From positions 1 through 64,000 of the forward strand of contig JAFAEO010000073.1 in the NCBI GenBank assembly GCA_023423975.1: 64,000 nucleotides of DNA. Reading direction: 5' to 3'. Position numbers and translations under genes: made by a program. The notes beneath the pieces are model-generated. The model did not search any database. It saw nothing but the letters and a program-made list of their open reading frames with translations, and was not told where the DNA came from. The stretch comes from Pseudomonadota bacterium. GTDB lineage: Bacteria > Pseudomonadota > Gammaproteobacteria > Burkholderiales > Burkholderiaceae_B. Positions 61,641-64,000 of this stretch are shown here, piece by piece; position 1 is the first letter of the stretch; each line of letters begins with the position of its first letter.

Positions 61641-61979
61641 ATGCTCGTATCTCTACTTGTGATTGCGATCTGCTACTTCGCCGGTGAAGGCCTCAGCCAT
61701 GTACTGGCCCTCCCGCTGCCCGGTCCTATTGTGGGTCTGCTTCTGCTTTTGTTGGGGTTTAAACTTTGGCCAGCCTTGTTTACCCTGATGGCCAGACATA
61801 TACCGGCCCTGCTCTCGCATCTGGCGCTCCTGTTTTTACCGGCTACCGTAGGTATCATGGTCAGCTACAGGCTGCTGGACGGATACTGGCCCGCCGTTAT
61901 TACAGCTGTCATCGTCAGTACAGTCCTGTCGTTACTGGCGGGCGTTCTAGTGTTTCGCTATGCAGACAAGCAGCGTTAA
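61641..61979 (+). CDS. CidA/LrgA family membrane protein
   Basis: 112 aa, four membrane helices, holin-like. Family parts: ICYFAGEGLSHVLALPLPGP near the N-terminus with the conserved PGPIVGLLLLLLGF, then HIPALLSHLALLFLPATVGI and a last helix. CidA/LrgA proteins act with LrgB-type partners in murein hydrolase control or in pyruvate/small-metabolite transport. A TATAAT hexamer lies 40 bp before the ATG. Its LrgB partner follows 153 bp downstream. Confidence 0.9.
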   Translation: MLVSLLVIAICYFAGEGLSHVLALPLPGPIVGLLLLLLGFKLWPALFTLMARHIPALLSHLALLFLPATVGIMVSYRLLDGYWPAVITAVIVSTVLSLLAGVLVFRYADKQR

Positions 61980-61986
61980 AGCCAGC

Positions 61987-62018
61987 CGGCACAAGCCCGG
62001 GCCGACCGCGCTGTGCCG
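61987..62018. other. Stem-loop between cidA-like and lrgB-like genes
   Basis: CGGCACA and TGTGCCG arms (7 bp) with an 18-nt GC-rich loop, just past the CidA/LrgA stop. No T-run; possibly an RNA-processing or attenuation element within the two-gene transcript. Confidence 0.4.
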
Positions 62019-62132
62019 ACACACCTCTCGCTTCAGGCTTGCCGCCGTTTTTTCAGGCTCGCGCGGGACCACTGACCAGGTGCAACACCGCGCTCTTGTT
62101 GACCCGATGACATTCTTATTATTGGAGTTGCC

Positions 62133-62816
62133 GTGCTCGCTGTTCTGACCGGTTTGCTGCTGACGATCATGGCTTATTGCCTGGCGTCCTGGCTGTTCGC
62201 CCGCAGCGGTTACTTTCCTTTGCTCAATCCCGTGCTGGTGGCCACCACGCTTATTATTGTCATCCTGCAACTGCTGAATATCGAATACAGTAGCTATCTG
62301 CTTGGCGCCCATTATCTATCACTGTTGCTGGGACCAGCCACCGTCGGACTGGCGGTGCCGATTGCAATGCACAGCAGAACCATCAAGAAAAAGCTGCGAC
62401 CGATTCTACTGGCCCTGGTGGTCTCTTCGCTGGTGGCAGTATGTTCTTCGGTGGGCCTGGCCTGGTTGATGGGTGCCGACCGCAACATTCTGATCGGCCT
62501 GTCGGTAAAAGCGGCCACTATGCCCATTGCACTGGAATTGGCCCGTTCGCTTGAGGGCGCAGTCCCACTGACCGCGGCATTTGTATTTTTTACCGGTATT
62601 CTGGGGGCGACCATCGGCCCGTTTATTTTCAAATGGATGAACATTCAGCACGATGACGTGCGCGGCCTCGCCATGGGCGTGACCTCCCATGTGATCGGTA
62701 CTGCCACGGAGTTCAAGCATAGCCAGGAAGCCGGCTCTTACGCCAGTTTGGGAATGAGCCTGAACGGCATCTTTACCGCTATTTTGATACCGGTGCTGTA
62801 CTTCCTATTCTTCTGA
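62133..62816 (+). CDS. LrgB/CidB family membrane protein
   Basis: 227 aa, about seven helices. Typical LrgB motifs are YLLGAHYLSLLLGPATVGLA near residue 55, SVKAATMPIALELARSLEGA near residue 128, and the late MGVTSHVIGTATEFKHSQEA with SHxIGTA. It starts with GTG at 62133, with GGAG 4-7 nt upstream. Partner of the CidA/LrgA protein upstream; the gene order matches the usual pair. Confidence 0.92.
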   Translation: MLAVLTGLLLTIMAYCLASWLFARSGYFPLLNPVLVATTLIIVILQLLNIEYSSYLLGAHYLSLLLGPATVGLAVPIAMHSRTIKKKLRPILLALVVSSLVAVCSSVGLAWLMGADRNILIGLSVKAATMPIALELARSLEGAVPLTAAFVFFTGILGATIGPFIFKWMNIQHDDVRGLAMGVTSHVIGTATEFKHSQEAGSYASLGMSLNGIFTAILIPVLYFLFF

Positions 62817-62948
62817 ACGCCGATCAACAACCACCGGCCAATATACGCGCGCTCCCGTCGAGCGCTGCGCATACGACGGCGATGCGGCCCCACACTGCCG
62901 ATGGGGTTCGGTGACGCTTGAAGGTGATCATTAACGCTTGCTCGCCCC

Positions 62949-63698
62949 TCAGGCGGCAACAAGGTGCGGGACGGCGGAGGCAAGCAGCGCCAGACCAGAG
63001 ATCGTCAACAGCATCAGCACAACCAGGCGGAAGCGCTCCGGACTGAATCCTGCATACACCCGGGTGCCGATAAAGGACGGGATCAGAATCGCCGGCACCA
63101 CCAGCAGAAACAGGGGCAGCATGGGGCGCGTTACCATGCCGGACACGATGTAGGACAGCATCGTCAGAGACAACATCGACAGATTGAAATTCTGGATAAT
63201 GGCCCGCTGCGTATCACGATTGGAATAACGCAACGTACACCACAGCGTAGGCAACACACCGGAAAAACCACCCAGTCCGCCCATGACACCGCCGCCCAGG
63301 CCCACAACGGTGTTGGCAATATTGCCGCCAAAGGTGATTTTAGGAAGCTGCCTGGCAAATATCATGACCGGGCACCAGACAATCAGCAGGCATCCCAGCG
63401 CCGCCTTGAACATGTTCACATCAAGCATGGGCAATAGCATCACGCCCATTGGGATGCCAGCCAACCCACCCAATACATATGGCACCAGAATGCGCCAATC
63501 AAAACCGCGTCGCAGCGACAATGCCCCCACGATCTGCCCGGTCATCCCGCCAAACACCGCCAGCACGGCAGCCAGACGCGGATCCAGCACCCAGGCCCAT
63601 AGTGCCATGGACACAAGACCAAAGCCAAACCCCGACAGGCCCTGTACAAACCCGGCCACCACTGCCCCCAGAACCACATAAAGATAAATCGTATCCAT
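62949..63698 (-). CDS. TauE/SafE (TSUP) family permease
   Basis: 249 aa inner-membrane protein with about eight helices. The TSUP half-repeats are seen in VVAGFVQGLSGFGFGLVSMA (about residue 15) and VVGLGGGVMGGLGGFSGVLP (about residue 135). The family moves sulfite, sulfoacetate or other organosulfur and organic anions. The ATG at 63698 sits right behind GGGGGTGG and was chosen over two in-frame GTG codons just before it. It is 63 bp downstream of the deacylase gene on the same strand. Confidence 0.9.
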   Translation of the reverse strand: MDTIYLYVVLGAVVAGFVQGLSGFGFGLVSMALWAWVLDPRLAAVLAVFGGMTGQIVGALSLRRGFDWRILVPYVLGGLAGIPMGVMLLPMLDVNMFKAALGCLLIVWCPVMIFARQLPKITFGGNIANTVVGLGGGVMGGLGGFSGVLPTLWCTLRYSNRDTQRAIIQNFNLSMLSLTMLSYIVSGMVTRPMLPLFLLVVPAILIPSFIGTRVYAGFSPERFRLVVLMLLTISGLALLASAVPHLVAA

Positions 63699-63761
63699 CA
63701 CCACCCCCTGCTGCAGATTTGCGCAAAGGTGGATTGCTGGCGAACCTTAGTGCATACATGT

Positions 63762-64000
63762 TTATCGGTCACGACTGTCCAGCAAAATCGTGACGGGACC
63801 GTCGTTGATCAGAGACACCTGCATATCGGCGCCAAAAACGCCCGCAGGGACTGCCTGCCCCAGTCCTGCTGAAAGCTGCTGCACGAAGCGTTCAAAATAC
63901 GGCTTGGCAAACTCGGGGCGTGCCGCCGCAATGTAGGAAGGACGATTGCCCTTGCGTGTATCGGCCATGAGCGTGAACTGGCTGACGGCCAGAACCTGTG
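63762..64000 (-). CDS. dtd: D-aminoacyl-tRNA deacylase (cut by the window edge)
   Basis: C-terminal part of Dtd, which hydrolyses D-aminoacyl-tRNA and mischarged Gly-tRNA(Ala). The frame runs off the right edge, where it reads QVLAVSQFTLMADTRKGNRP, the SQFTL active-site strand region of the family. It continues with SYIAAARPEFAKPYFERF, and the end GVFGADMQVSLINDGPVTIL contains the NDGPVT motif with the conserved Pro. About half of the roughly 150-residue protein is in the window. Confidence 0.94.
   Translation of the reverse strand, partial: QVLAVSQFTLMADTRKGNRPSYIAAARPEFAKPYFERFVQQLSAGLGQAVPAGVFGADMQVSLINDGPVTILLDSRDR

Noticed and set aside
1..64000. tRNA, rRNA, CRISPR arrays, phage or conjugative genes
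   Set aside because: Intergenic stretches were read for cloverleaf-like T-loop sequences, regular short repeats and integrase or transposase motifs; none was found, though a covariance-model scan was not possible.

Overview
The window looks like chromosomal DNA of a betaproteobacterium of the order Burkholderiales, most likely family Alcaligenaceae (an Advenella/Bordetella-like organism). This rests on the gene families: a benzoyl-CoA oxidation (box) cluster with a BoxR-type regulator, many LysR regulators and type-1 periplasmic binding proteins, and a double-length UvrA of a kind I recall from Burkholderiales. The species call is an inference. No rRNA, tRNA, CRISPR array, transposase or phage gene was recognised. 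Coding density is high, and several gaps of 300-700 bp hold repeats, hairpins or gene remnants.

Layout. 0-13 kb is mostly housekeeping: a small basic protein, pdxA, a fused tandem uvrA behind a textbook LexA box, a DUF2239 gene with a tandem operator-like repeat, tcdA, a ChaC-like gene, pdxH, a flavin reductase overlapping an FAD oxidoreductase, and purU. 13.3-14.8 kb holds two diverged copies of a roughly 260-bp cassette. Each encodes a 25-residue hydrophobic protein with a strong ribosome binding site, a leader hairpin and a covarying terminator hairpin; a DUF4180 gene lies between them. 14.8-24.3 kb carries a LysR/gcdH (glutaryl-CoA dehydrogenase) divergon, an isolated urease gamma subunit gene, MaoC and alpha/beta-hydrolase genes, and stress-type genes (SDR, DUF4142, a YqjD/ElaB-like protein), plus the 5' remnant of a DMT-family transporter. 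24.5-32 kb has an aspartate dehydrogenase, a polar amino acid ABC transporter followed by an isopenicillin-N-synthase-like oxygenase, and a LysR/MFS pair.

32-45 kb is the main catabolic island. boxC-boxB-boxA run on the minus strand, boxR lies upstream on the same strand, and a DUF4863 gene, a benzoate-CoA ligase and a complete LivKHMGF-type ABC transporter run on the plus strand. Together they would import an aromatic acid, activate it to benzoyl-CoA, epoxidise it (BoxAB) and hydrolytically open the ring (BoxC). Both main promoters carry TGCA-N6-TGCA sites just downstream of the predicted transcription start plus one TGCA beside the -10 element, so a single BoxR repression circuit is readable from sequence. 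No boxD aldehyde dehydrogenase is in the cluster.

45-64 kb contains further catabolic modules: an orphan binding protein overlapping a BKACE enzyme; a carnitine/3-hydroxyacyl-CoA dehydrogenase; a LysR / orphan binding protein / methylmalonate-semialdehyde dehydrogenase unit; and gabD plus an HpcH/HpaI aldolase. Envelope functions are a mepK-ldtD peptidoglycan pair, an MGDG-synthase-like glycosyltransferase, a putative outer-membrane barrel and a CidA/LrgB pair. The window ends in a TauE/SafE permease and a D-aminoacyl-tRNA deacylase gene cut by the window edge.
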